This document shows, one piece after another, positions 39,122-48,754 of a stretch of DNA of 64,000 nucleotides (positions are counted from its first letter, which is position 1; each line of letters begins with the position of its first letter). Below the pieces are notes generated by a model. That model did not search any database. It was given only the letters and a program-made list of their open reading frames with translations, and was not told where the DNA came from. The translations under genes and the position numbers were made by a program. This DNA comes from Symbiotaphrina buchneri (Eukaryota > Ascomycota > Symbiotaphrinales > Symbiotaphrinaceae). The stretch is from contig BCIG01000016.1 in the NCBI GenBank assembly GCA_001599915.1, positions 124,001 through 188,000 of the forward strand. Reading direction: 5' to 3'.

Positions 39122-39662
39122 TCTGTCGAAGCACAGACAATGACGGAGGAGCAGAACCAGGAGAACAGAGCGACGACGGTCCAAGAAAAATTTCTTCGAG
39201 TATTAGAGGATGAGGGCCGTACTTCGTAGGTGGCAGTCAAACCCGCCCATATGACGGTTGGCTTGCAGCAATCAGGTAGGGTAGGGTACCTTATTGCTGT
39301 ACTTTGCACGAGTGCGCTTTGCTGGAGCTTGCCAACCAACAAATGCCCGCAATTGTTCGTCCCACGTGCACCGGTGCACGCCGAGCACCACTCGCCCAGT
39401 AAGGGCATTGTCAACTTAAGGCTAGTCTTAGATCAGCCTAGTTAGTTTTTCCTACACCACAACCGGAAGATGCCGTCACCAGAATGCAAAGTAACCAAAC
39501 AACAACATCCTACGAAGCTACCTCGTAACTTGCTGGTCTTTCCAACACCCATCAACTCCACCGAGACGAAAGACGTACGCGATAGCTGCTGCCCTTTCTG
39601 AGAGCCAGAAAACCCCTCTGAAGATTGAGTGAACCGCATCTTCTGATCTCTTACAAAGCACA
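39122..39662. promoter_or_regulatory. Divergent promoter region VTC1 / Tctex1 light chain
   Basis: About 540 nt between outward start codons. A GGTAGGGTAGGGTACC variant of the dispersed motif lies at about 39278-39292. No other gene is seen. Confidence 0.45.
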
Positions 39663-40386
39663 ATGGCTGAACAAGCCAATACCACAAGCAATGCCGTACG
39701 CTGACTCCAAAGCTATCCCCGATCTTTCGGTCGCGTGCTTTTGGCTGATCCTTGTCCAATCAGCCACTCCCATCAGATCGATTGAAGCAAATTGCGATCC
39801 AAGTCAGTCTCGGTAACCATGGCCATATCAGCGTCGAGCGTATGCTGATGGGACAGACAGGCATGCGAGAGTGCTCTGTCGCTAGCTGAAGGCTACAATC
39901 ATGCCCGTGCAGGAGAATGGAACACAGACATCATCGTACGCACCAGTCCTGCGTCAATGGCGAAACTCTCTCCAGTTCTAATGGTTTCGTGTCTAGAATA
40001 AGATCTTGCAGTCGCTAATATCAGAGACTTCTGCCGGTGGAAACCCTCCAACGTACAAATATGCTGTGAACAGCACGATCATACAACACATCTCCTCTCC
40101 ACCTCGCAAATTCCAGAATACTGCCATGACCTCGACCAGTACAGTTGGGGCCAACGAGGCTACCCAGGCAGACAGTACTCACCCGGTCGTGGGAGGCATA
40201 TCCGACGAACGGACGAACAATGTCAAAAGCGGAGGTCCATCATCACATGTGGGACGCCGCGGCATGCATTCTGCGACGGGTGCCTACTGGAATAACGAAA
40301 AAGATGGGATGTGGAGCTTCAAATACGAAGCAGGCGAGGCCAAAGGATTCGATGTCGTAATAAGCATTCTGTGGATCTCTATATAG
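39663..40386 (+). CDS. Tctex1-type dynein light chain (DYNLT)
   Basis: Cargo-binding light chain of cytoplasmic dynein. Four exons: 39663-39695, 39788-39802, 39861-39935 and 39997-40386, 170 aa. The second exon is a 15-nt microexon encoding QIAIQ; joining gives MAEQANTTSNA-QIAIQ-ACESALSLAEGYNHARAGEW, which restores the usual N-terminal helix. Then LQSLISETS, YKYAVNSTIIQHISS and the Tctex1 end GAYWNNEKDGMWSFKYEAGE and GFDVVISILWISI. The middle loop (VGANEATQADSTHPVV onward) is longer than in animals, as in other filamentous fungi. Confidence 0.88.
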
Positions 40387-41170
40387 TCAACGCAGTAGTC
40401 GTGCTTGCATCTGGCTTTGCCCAACATACGAGTGCTTATTCATCCACGGCCCTCAGGCAGCCCGTAAGGGGGCAAGCGAAATTGCATGTCACTCACATTG
40501 TTCACTGCCTGGAGGAGTACAAGATTTCAAGACATGTCCGTTGGTTCTGAAGCAGTAGTTGGCACCACGAAGGTAATATGGAGCAAGCACTCTGTTAGGC
40601 CTTGTCGGAGCTCTAGGACGGTAATAACATCGGGGTTTATCGCCAGATCAGCTTGTCGACCGCACCCAGGGCACCATTCCAACGATTTACCTGAGTTGGG
40701 AAGTTTTATCATATTATGCATTGCCGCTTGGATCTGACCAGTGGTACCATAAGTCAGATTGGCAAGAATATTTCCAACTGCCATTGCTTGCAAGTTCCTC
40801 CTCTTCAAAGAGAGCGATGACGAGGAGAAATGTTGTTTGTTAGAATGGCCGTGTGGCTTTGTGATCGGGCATCAAGTTCCGTGACGCCGGTGGGCAATGC
40901 AGAGATAAGCGAAGATCCTCGCAAGCCACACCCAACATGGCAGTTTTGTCTGTAAGGTACGAACCTTAGCAAACAGGCAAAACAGGCAACCGCCTCTCCC
41001 ACACACGAGTACATATAAGGTAGATTCCAGGTCCGCCTTTAAGAGCTTCCTAACTTGTCAGACATTGCAACCCTATCCCTTCAACCAGTCTAAAAATCCG
41101 TCTCCGTCTCCTGCATCCTCATCATCTTCATTCCTATCCTGTTGGCGCGAAGGACCGCCCCCGAAACAGA
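40387..41170. other. Intergenic region
   Basis: About 780 nt. One AAGGTACG motif lies at about 40956. A 93-codon minus-strand frame at 40808-40527 has no recognisable family and weak coding character. The plus strand at 41060-41165 is CT-rich and is probably the leader of the next gene. Confidence 0.45.
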
Positions 41171-42141
41171 ATGGCGAACGAGCTCGGGCCACCCCCGCCC
41201 TACACGATCTCGGCGACCACCGTTCCGATGGCCGCCGCCCAGGCGCCAGCTTCGTCCCAGCGCAGACCACTCTCCCTAAGCCGACGCGACCTCCTCGTCT
41301 CTCCTGCCTCTCACCCCGAAGATTTCCCTTTTCCAACGCCTGCTCTGACCTGGCTGGAGAAGGATATTACTCCATATGACTGGACCACGTTTCTGACGAA
41401 CCTATTTCGCCCTTCTTCCCTCGGCGCGGGTCAGCAAGGATGGACTCAAAGCCAAGCGCGCATGGAAGATGATGTGGCCGCCTGGAACGACACATTTTTT
41501 GAGCCTAGAGGAGTAACGCTCAGGCTCTTCTTCTCGTCACAGCCTCGTCGCGATGATACTCGGGCGTCGGAAGCCTTCGCTTATGATTCCAAAACACCCA
41601 GGGAATTCGGCGACCTGGATGGACGTATGTCTAGCTTGAATACCTCCCCGCCAGGACGCTTCGACCGTTCACCGGTAACACAAGGCGCTTATCAGAGCCC
41701 TTCTTTCCTTAGAGAGCCGGTGTTGGGCTCCAATCAACAGGGTCCCATGCGGTATCCAGACGAACCTTACGGCGGAAGAGGACAAGGACGCCCCGGCCTA
41801 CTGCCGGATAGGCGAGGAGGGCAGACTCTATTGAGTTCTGTTATGGGGTCAGGTCTCCTAGGAGGAAGACGTGAAGCGAGGCGAGAGAGACGGCAGTGTA
41901 GACGCGAATCTAGGGGCGGTAGAAGGAGCAGACTTTTATAGTCTGGCTCTATCTGCAGGTCCTTACGTTTTTGTGAATACCTTGGCGTATGATATCCGGA
42001 GCAGCAATTGGGATTTGGCTAACGCCTTTCTGGAGCGTGGCATCTACTCTAAAGACGACTTTTGCGTCTAGTTGATGTCTATAGACCCCCTATCAACGTG
42101 ATACCCCCCGCTGAAGGGAACCCCTTCCTCTCTTCGACTAA
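41171..42141 (+). CDS. Conserved-looking fungal protein; 3' half in shifted frames
   Basis: ATG at 41171 opens MANELGPPPPYTISATTVPM and runs open to 41941. The 3' half, however, looks coding in another frame from about 41890: VDANLGAVEGADFYSLALSA, then PYVFVNTLAYDIRSSNWDLA and FLERGIYSKDDFC. After 42079 a tail YRPPINVIPPAEGNPFLSST in the first frame also looks coding. One intron (for example donor near 41848, acceptor CGGCAG at about 41896) could explain the first change; nothing of normal intron size explains the second. So the model is uncertain; a base error or a real frameshift is possible. I recognise no named domain. Confidence 0.55.
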
Positions 42142-42245
42142 GTGATTATAACTGAGTCCGACCACGTCATGCGCAGGTCCCTCCTGGATAGCCCCATAGC
42201 GTACTCTCGAGTGCTGGAAAACGTATTGCAGGTCAACGACAAGCC

Positions 42246-43012
42246 TCACGAACTTTTGGTCTCTATCCTCTCCACCAGGTCGCCAACGCCCAAGCCTCTT
42301 CCTACTCTGACCTTCTTCTTCTTCCCAGCCTTCTTTCTTGCTTCGCCGTCGCCCTTCTTTCCCGCCTCGCCGACCTCGTCCCCTTCGTCTATGTCTTCTT
42401 CCGCCTCGTCCTCGTCTTCGTCAAGATTCTGCTCTCTTATGAAGCCCAGGTCCATCCTCATACTATATGCATCCTCGCCATCCGCGTAGTACTTGCTCTC
42501 CACCTTTTCCACTTTGAACCCCAGCGTATCTCGGTACAGTCTCAAAGCGGCAACGTTGGACATGCGGACATGTAGGGAAACGTAGTGTGCATTGTAGGTC
42601 TCTACCATGGCCCTCTCTGCCGATCAACTGGTTAGCATTCGAAAGGAGACCGATAAAGTATAGAAGGAGCGTAGTGGCAAGGAGGAGTGTCAGGCTTACG
42701 GCTCAATCGCATCAGGCGCTCGGCTAGGCCCAGCCGGCGATGGGTCCTCATGACGCTGAGACTTGTGATATGCCCGTGCTGCACGCCGTCTGCAGGCTCC
42801 TCCTCCATCTTCGCAAGCACATATCCGACAATCTTGGGCGGATCGTAGGGCGACTTCTTGGGCCGAGAGACATCGACGGCCACATAGGACAGCTGGGGCC
42901 AGGTAAGGGCGTGGTAGAGGTAGTACTTCAGAAAGTAGTTTTCCGGCAGATTGGTGATGTTTGTCTGCTGCACATAAGGAATATCCTCGGTTCGGAGGAG
43001 TCGGACATCCAT
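42246..43012 (-). CDS. ARD1: N-terminal acetyltransferase A catalytic subunit (Naa10/Ard1)
   Basis: Transfers acetyl groups from acetyl-CoA to nascent N-termini as the catalytic subunit of NatA on ribosomes. Two exons, 43012-42700 and 42616-42246, 227 aa. It starts [20 protein letters not shown], followed by [40 protein letters not shown] (the R-x-x-G-x-A CoA motif) and [20 protein letters not shown]. All match the Naa10 pattern. The C-terminus has an acidic tract followed by Lys/Ala/Gly repeats ([14 protein letters not shown]), an extension common in fungi. Confidence 0.95.
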
Positions 43013-43443
43013 ATTGTAGGCTCTGGTGGATGAGCGCTGTGCAGATTGGGACGTCTCAGCAAAGTTGGATGATCTTTGGATTTCAATGTGTTCGTTCCAT
43101 GAAGCGTCAAGAGTCCGTCGCTACCTTACGGATTTCAGGACCTAGCGAGCTAGGCGGCAGTCTGGGCATCTTCTTGCGCCCACAACGAGTCTCAGCTGTA
43201 CCCCTACCTGCTTCTTCCCATGACAAAAAGAAAATCCTAGATTCTAACTTTACAAATATCTTTTCAGGTCGCATAAGCCGTGCTAAATGCCTGTATTGTG
43301 CTTCGCATGATGATTAAAAATTTACTACAGATTAGCTGGCACTAGCAAGGCCAACACTCAGGTCCATTTAACATGCTTGCTCACAAACTACTGTATCCGT
43401 ATGAAGTGCTCGTTCAGGCCGGTTACAGCTCTACTGCTCGTGC
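43013..43443. other. Intergenic region
   Basis: About 430 nt upstream of NAA10 and downstream of the Sur7/PalI-type gene. No gene or clear repeat seen. Confidence 0.5.
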
Positions 43444-44417
43444 TCAGCTCACCCGATCACTGTAAGCTTTCTCGCTGCCCTTTTTCCTCCCTGTGCGAAT
43501 ATCCCTCCGCGACGCACAGCAGCAGCATGACCCGAGCTGCAAACAAAAGGCAACAATGACACACGCACTTGCCAGCCACATGAAGGCGAACATCTGCACT
43601 CCCAGTTTGGCACCAATGTTAACAACATCTGTCCCGGTAAAAGTATTTCGAAAAATCAGGAAGAGGACTGTGGCAACAACACTCGCAACGGTGGTTGAGA
43701 GCGCTGCCAAAAAGACAAGAACACAGACGGGGATGGTAGTCCATCGACTGTAGACGGAGAAAGGTGTGGCGAAGATAGAGATGAAACAAAGGACGGCGCC
43801 GGCGATGAAGAGCGCGAACATCGCATGAGACGCCGTTTTCGCAATGGATAACGCATCGGTGATAGATGCTGGTAAAGCAACTGATCGAACAGTAGTCAGC
43901 AAATGCAGATGTTCGCGCTGCACCCAGCCGCAGGTCCAGACGTACTAGTTGCACCAGCTAACAGTTCATTGACTATTATCTGGACCGGATTGAACCAATA
44001 ATCGGACGATGGGTGACTGCAACTGGTGATGCCTTGACCTTTGTTTCCTTCGCAGAAATTCCATAATCCCACCTGATAGAAGTCATGGAGGCCCAAGGAC
44101 TGGGCTATGCTATTGATCAGAACGGCATTCGGAACGCTTAGAGGAATGATGTTGCTCAGGTCGAGCTTCAGGAAGTATGTGCTCTTCAACACTGGACGAT
44201 TATGGATGCTGCCGATGCAGACGAGGATCAGGAACACCGTCGAGACGAGGAGCAGGAATGACGAGACAAGAGATACAATCTTGCGGGCCTTCGTCGCACG
44301 CTTGATATCGACGACACGAAGGCGCAATGGAGGTATCAAACCTCTCCGGGAGCCAGCGGAGTTATGGTTGTGGTGCCGACGTCGAAGGCTAGGGACGTTC
44401 AAAGATGCAAGACCCAT
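43444..44417 (-). CDS. Sur7/PalI-family four-span membrane protein
   Basis: Two exons, 44417-43946 and 43880-43444, 302 aa. A basic cytosolic N-terminus precedes a first span (IVSLVSSFLLLVSTVFLILV). The large outer loop carries the claudin-like signature GLWNFCEGNKGQGITSC (W-x-x-C ... C) typical of Sur7/PalI proteins. Three more spans follow (HAMFALFIAGAVLCFISIF, IPVCVLVFLAALSTTVASVV, VQMFAFMWLASACVIVAF), then a Cys cluster CCCCASRR and a basic tail. Members act in eisosomes, cell-surface sensing or pH signalling; which of these applies is not decided by the sequence. Confidence 0.85.
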
Positions 44418-45518
44418 GGCCCTCCGGGCCGGGGGGAAGCAAGTGATACTCCGTCGAAGCAGATATTGGAGGCACCAAGACTTGATCTGTCAGAAAGAGG
44501 TGGTCTGTATCCTCAAGATGCCAGGTCTATTCATATGTTGGAGGCCATTAATAATTGTTTTTTCAGGCAGATAGATATAAGGTACCTACCACCTAGTGAC
44601 GCCTGGATCCACATCACCCACTGAAGCGGCAGAGGAGACGTGACGCTCGATATCGGGAGCTCTACCTAGGTATCTACGAGTATCCCAAGCAGTACCAGTT
44701 AGAGTCCTCTATACTGGCTATCATCGACAATCCTCGCCGGCAATTTTCCTCGTTGGAATTCGGCGCTCGGCGGCGCCCGTGTCAACCGTCTCGCTAGACC
44801 TGAGACAGCAAGGCGTCTAGGCAGCACGACGGCTTATACGTCACCCTGCAGCTGAGATACTAAGGTAAGGTACGAATACGCATGGCTCAGAGCCATGGAA
44901 CGAGAGCGTGTACGGAGTACTCTTCTTACGTAGTACAATGATAGGTACACCGTACCTTACCTTAAGCTACGAAGTACAGCGTGTCATCCTGTTTTCTCCG
45001 CTAAAAGAAGCTACGGCAGCGTTCGTTCATCCAGGGCACAGAATCCTAATTCAAGCAGGTATTGTAATAATCTTCTGGGTGTTAGAAAGTAAGGTAAGGC
45101 AGACATACGAGTAGGGAAAGGACCTTAGGTAAGGTACCTTCACTTCATGTACAGTAAGGTAGTACCTTAGGTTCCGTACGGATACGACAACCATCATTAT
45201 TTTTATTCTTCGAGATAGAAACCGGGCTATAAACGTCCGAAATACGAGACACGAAACTTTTTGCTCCTATCTGTTCGGTGGAGGCCGCTTTCAAACTCTC
45301 TAAAGCCACAGCTCTCTTTCATTCATACTGTTTCCTACAAACTCGCCGTTCTCTTGCATACGGGGGACATCGAGCTCTTTCGGCTGGTTCCGTTGGCTTC
45401 GACCGACCTACGACGTGCCCGTACCAGTAGGCACTTCGGGCTCGCGGCATCATTGCTGGTAAGGACGGGTAGATCTTCCAGTATTTGAAGCTGGCTTGCT
45501 GGGGTTCTGCTGCATCCT
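44418..45518. repeat. 1.1-kb intergenic region with GGTACC-type motif cluster
   Basis: Between two divergent genes. Copies of AAGGTACC, GGTAAGGTACG, CCGTACCTTACC and TACCTTAGG occur at about 44578, 44861-44875, 44945-44965 and 45095-45180. No gene is supported. Confidence 0.6.
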
Positions 45519-47030
45519 ATGTTCATCCGGTGGATCTCCTGTCTCATATGTGCCCTATCTGTGGGAATATGTGCTCAGAGCATTGTCCTGACGGGCAGTG
45601 CTGGAGATGACGGTCTCCCTACTGGATCGGACGTCTCGTACATCAGCTATTCTACAACTATCATAGTCTCAAGCAGCGGCCTCGACAGCACCACTGCCGA
45701 GGCTTCAACCTCTACGCATGGCAGCGAAACTCAAACCTCAAGCAGTAGCACGAGCTCTACTGGCACTGAAACTAAAGGAACGACCAAGACAACCCCGCAG
45801 GTGACCTTGATTGAAGGCTCATCTAGAGTGACTACGACTAGTACTGGGAACAACACGATTAGCCTTACCGGGTCGCTCACGGTGACTTCCAACGTGACCC
45901 GGTCTAGCACTACTACTTCCGCTATGCCCACTAACACGCAGCCATGCAATAATTATCCCCAGTTCTGTACCAGACGGTACAGCAATATCACCGAAGTGTG
46001 TGCGCATAATAGTATGTTTGTCCGGTCTGGAAATGCCGCCAGCAACCAAGATCTAGGAGTTCTCACGCAATTGAATGATGGTATCCGCATGCGTACGTCC
46101 ATCAGCCCTTCATGAAAGAACCGGATTACTGATCTTCAAACTTGTTAGTGGAAGGCGAGACCCACTATGCGAATGGGACCATGCACTTCTGCCATACCAC
46201 TTGCGATCTGCTTGATGCAGGCCCCATTGAAGATTACCTTTCTACCGTCGCAGGCTGGGTTGCTACACATCCATACGATGTGGTGACCATACTGCTAGCC
46301 AATAATGACTTTGTGAGCGTTTCGAACTACACCTCCCAAATTGAGGCTTCAGGAATTCTGGACTACGTATACACACCGCCCAAAATCCCCATGGGAGTCG
46401 ATGACTGGCCTACATTGGGGGAAATGATCATAACAGGGAAAAGAACCGTCATATTTATGGACTACAATGCAAACCAGACCGCGGTACCGTACATACTGGA
46501 TGAATTTTCTCAGATTTGGGAGACGCCTTTCTCGCCAACAAACATTTCGTTTCCTTGCACGGTCCAACGACCACCCGGTATAGACGAAGAGCAGGCGAAG
46601 GACAGGATGTATATCGCAAACCATAATCTGAACACAGAAGTCAGTATAGCGGGGTTTAGCATACTCATACCCAACACCGTCGACCTCAACGTAACGAACA
46701 ACTTGACTGGTTATGGGAGTTTGGGTCTCATGGCCAACCAATGTACAGGTAAGTCTGCAGAGTCTGATTGGGATGCCTTGCATTACCTGGAAGTAACTCA
46801 TGTAACCCTCCTCAGAGGCCTGGGGAAGGCCACCCAATTTCCTGCTCGTCGATTATTACGATTCGGACAATGGCACCGTCTTTGAGGTCGCTGCTCAACA
46901 GAACAATGTGACCTACAATCGCAAATGCTGCGGTCTTGTCAGCTCCACCGCCCAAGGACGTTCGATTAGTCGCAGGCACATGTGGGTGTTGTCGTCGGGG
47001 TTATTGATCACAATAGTCGCCGCTGTATAA
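45519..47030 (+). CDS. Secreted/GPI-anchored PLC-like phosphodiesterase
   Basis: Three exons, 45519-46092, 46149-46748 and 46816-47030, 462 aa. A signal peptide (MFIRWISCLICALSVGICA) is followed by a Ser/Thr-rich stalk with several N-glycosylation sites. The PLC-like TIM barrel begins at CNNYPQFCTRRYSNITEVCA and continues HNSMFV, LTQLNDGIRMLEGETHY (His in HNS, Glu and Asp in the metal region) and PYDVVTILLANNDF. Residues RPPNFLLVDYYDSDNGTVFE close the barrel. The C-terminus is hydrophobic (WVLSSGLLITIVAAV), consistent with a GPI signal. The substrate is unknown; related fungal proteins are annotated PLC-like by fold only. Confidence 0.88.
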
Positions 47031-47419
47031 CACATTTGTTTGACGCCAGATATCGCAGGAGTCGTTCCCAACTCATGGCGCTCACTTAGGCCCCGGCCGT
47101 GGCATAGTTAGAATTTGTGTGCAGTGTCCCTGAGCGAACCATAAATCTAAATCAACATTTGCGTTCCTAGATCGTGACAGTTGTCTTGATGGTTGAAGTT
47201 CGGTCGACTGAAGCAATACTGCTGCTGCTCCTCCATTATCCTTTGTCTGGAATGGTCCAAGCCCCCCAACGCCCCTGAGCCCCTGTTCGGCAGGACCTGC
47301 CCATTTAGTATTAGCGTGCATAAGGTATTCAAACATCGGCTGGGCCATCCCCACACAAACGAGCGGAGCGTCATAATCTCAACCTCAACGGCCATTCGAG
47401 GTTCACCAGGGTCAGGCTC
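47031..47419. other. Intergenic region upstream of LST8
   Basis: About 390 nt between two same-strand genes. Nothing gene-like is seen; it should hold the LST8 promoter. Confidence 0.45.
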
Positions 47420-48461
47420 ATGGCTGTCGTCTTGTGCTCGGCGGGCTACGACCACACCATCCGGTATAGTGTACTTCACAGCAGACTACAGCTTCCGACA
47501 GGCTGATTTGTGTAGGTTCTGGGAAGCGCTATCGGGAATATGTTCACGCACGATTCAGCATCCCGACTCTCAGGTCAATCGTCTCTGCATCTCGCCGGAT
47601 AAACGCTTTCTCGCCGCGGCCGGACATCATACCGTCAAGCTCTACGACGTCAAATCAACGAATCCAAATCCTGTCCTGGTCTTTGAAGGGCATACAAATA
47701 ATATCACAGGCGTCGCATTCCATTGTGAAGGCAAATGGATGGTCACAAGCTCGGAAGACGGGACCGTCAAGATCTGGGACACACGATCCGGGAGTATCCA
47801 GAGGAACTATATACACGCTGTTCCTGTCAATGATGTCGTCATACACCCGAACCAGGGTGAGCTAGTAAGCTGTGACCGAGGGGGCAATGTCAGAATATGG
47901 GATTTGGGGGAGAACAAGTGCACCCATCAACTGATACCGGAGGATGATATCTCAGTGGCCAGTGTTACCGTCGCGAGTGATGGCAGCATGCTTTGCGCTG
48001 GGAATAATTCTGTAGGTTCCGCCGGTGTAGGCCCCGGCCGGTTTCGGTACTGGTCATGCTGATACTGTTCGCAGGGCAACGTGTACGTCTGGAGGCTGTT
48101 ACAGAACAGGGACGTCACCTCCTTGGTCCCCGTCACCAAATTCAAAGCGCACGGCGCTTACATCACCCGTGTCCTTCTTTCACCTGATGTTCGCCATCTC
48201 GCCACATGCTCAGCCGACCACACCGCCTCAATATGGTCGGTGAACCAGGATGATGTATTCCCGCTCGAAATGACATTGCATGGCCATCAGCGTTGGGTTT
48301 GGGACTGCGCCTGGAGTGCTGATAGCGCCTACCTCGTGACCGCATGTTCAGACCACTATGCACGCCTGTGGGAACTCAGTAGCCAATCCATTATTCGGCA
48401 ATACAATGGCCATCATCGTGGTGCGGTGTGCGTTGCCCTCAACGACTACAGCGAGCGATAA
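47420..48461 (+). CDS. LST8: TOR complex WD-repeat subunit Lst8
   Basis: A stabilising subunit of TORC1 and TORC2 that binds the TOR kinase domain. Three exons, 47420-47463, 47516-48011 and 48075-48461, 308 aa, the family size. MAVVLCSAGYDHTIRFWEAL opens the first of seven WD repeats; others are visible as GTVKIWDTRSGS, GNVRIWDLGE, GNVYVWRLL, TASIWSVNQDD and YARLWELSSQSIIRQYNGHH. The Lst8 start pattern LCSAGYDHTIRFWEA and the internal LQNRDVTSLVPVTKF are diagnostic. Splice joins fall within repeats 1 and 5. Confidence 0.95.
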
Positions 48462-48754
48462 GTACAACTGGCTTCGTCGCGTATTTGCATAATTGTGGAG
48501 CATGGGTTTGCAGCTTCTAGCGCAAGAGGGTTGGGAGGCATGGGATCAAGGGAGCGGGCGTTTGAGAATTTCCACAGAGGAGCAGCCCTGATTCACTGAA
48601 ATTGCGACCGCTTCATAACAGCATAGATGTCAGGCGCCATTTTACCCACGGGCTAATGAGACACCAACATTGCAGTCACATTCTATCGTTTCCCAGACAC
48701 CAGCAATGCAGGGTTTGAAAAGATCCAACGCCAGTAGAGGTTCGACGCAGTTGT

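Noticed and set aside
40527-40808. 93-codon minus-strand frame with two CxxC-like cysteines
   Set aside because: No family recognised, no promoter or splice support; the composition is not clearly coding.
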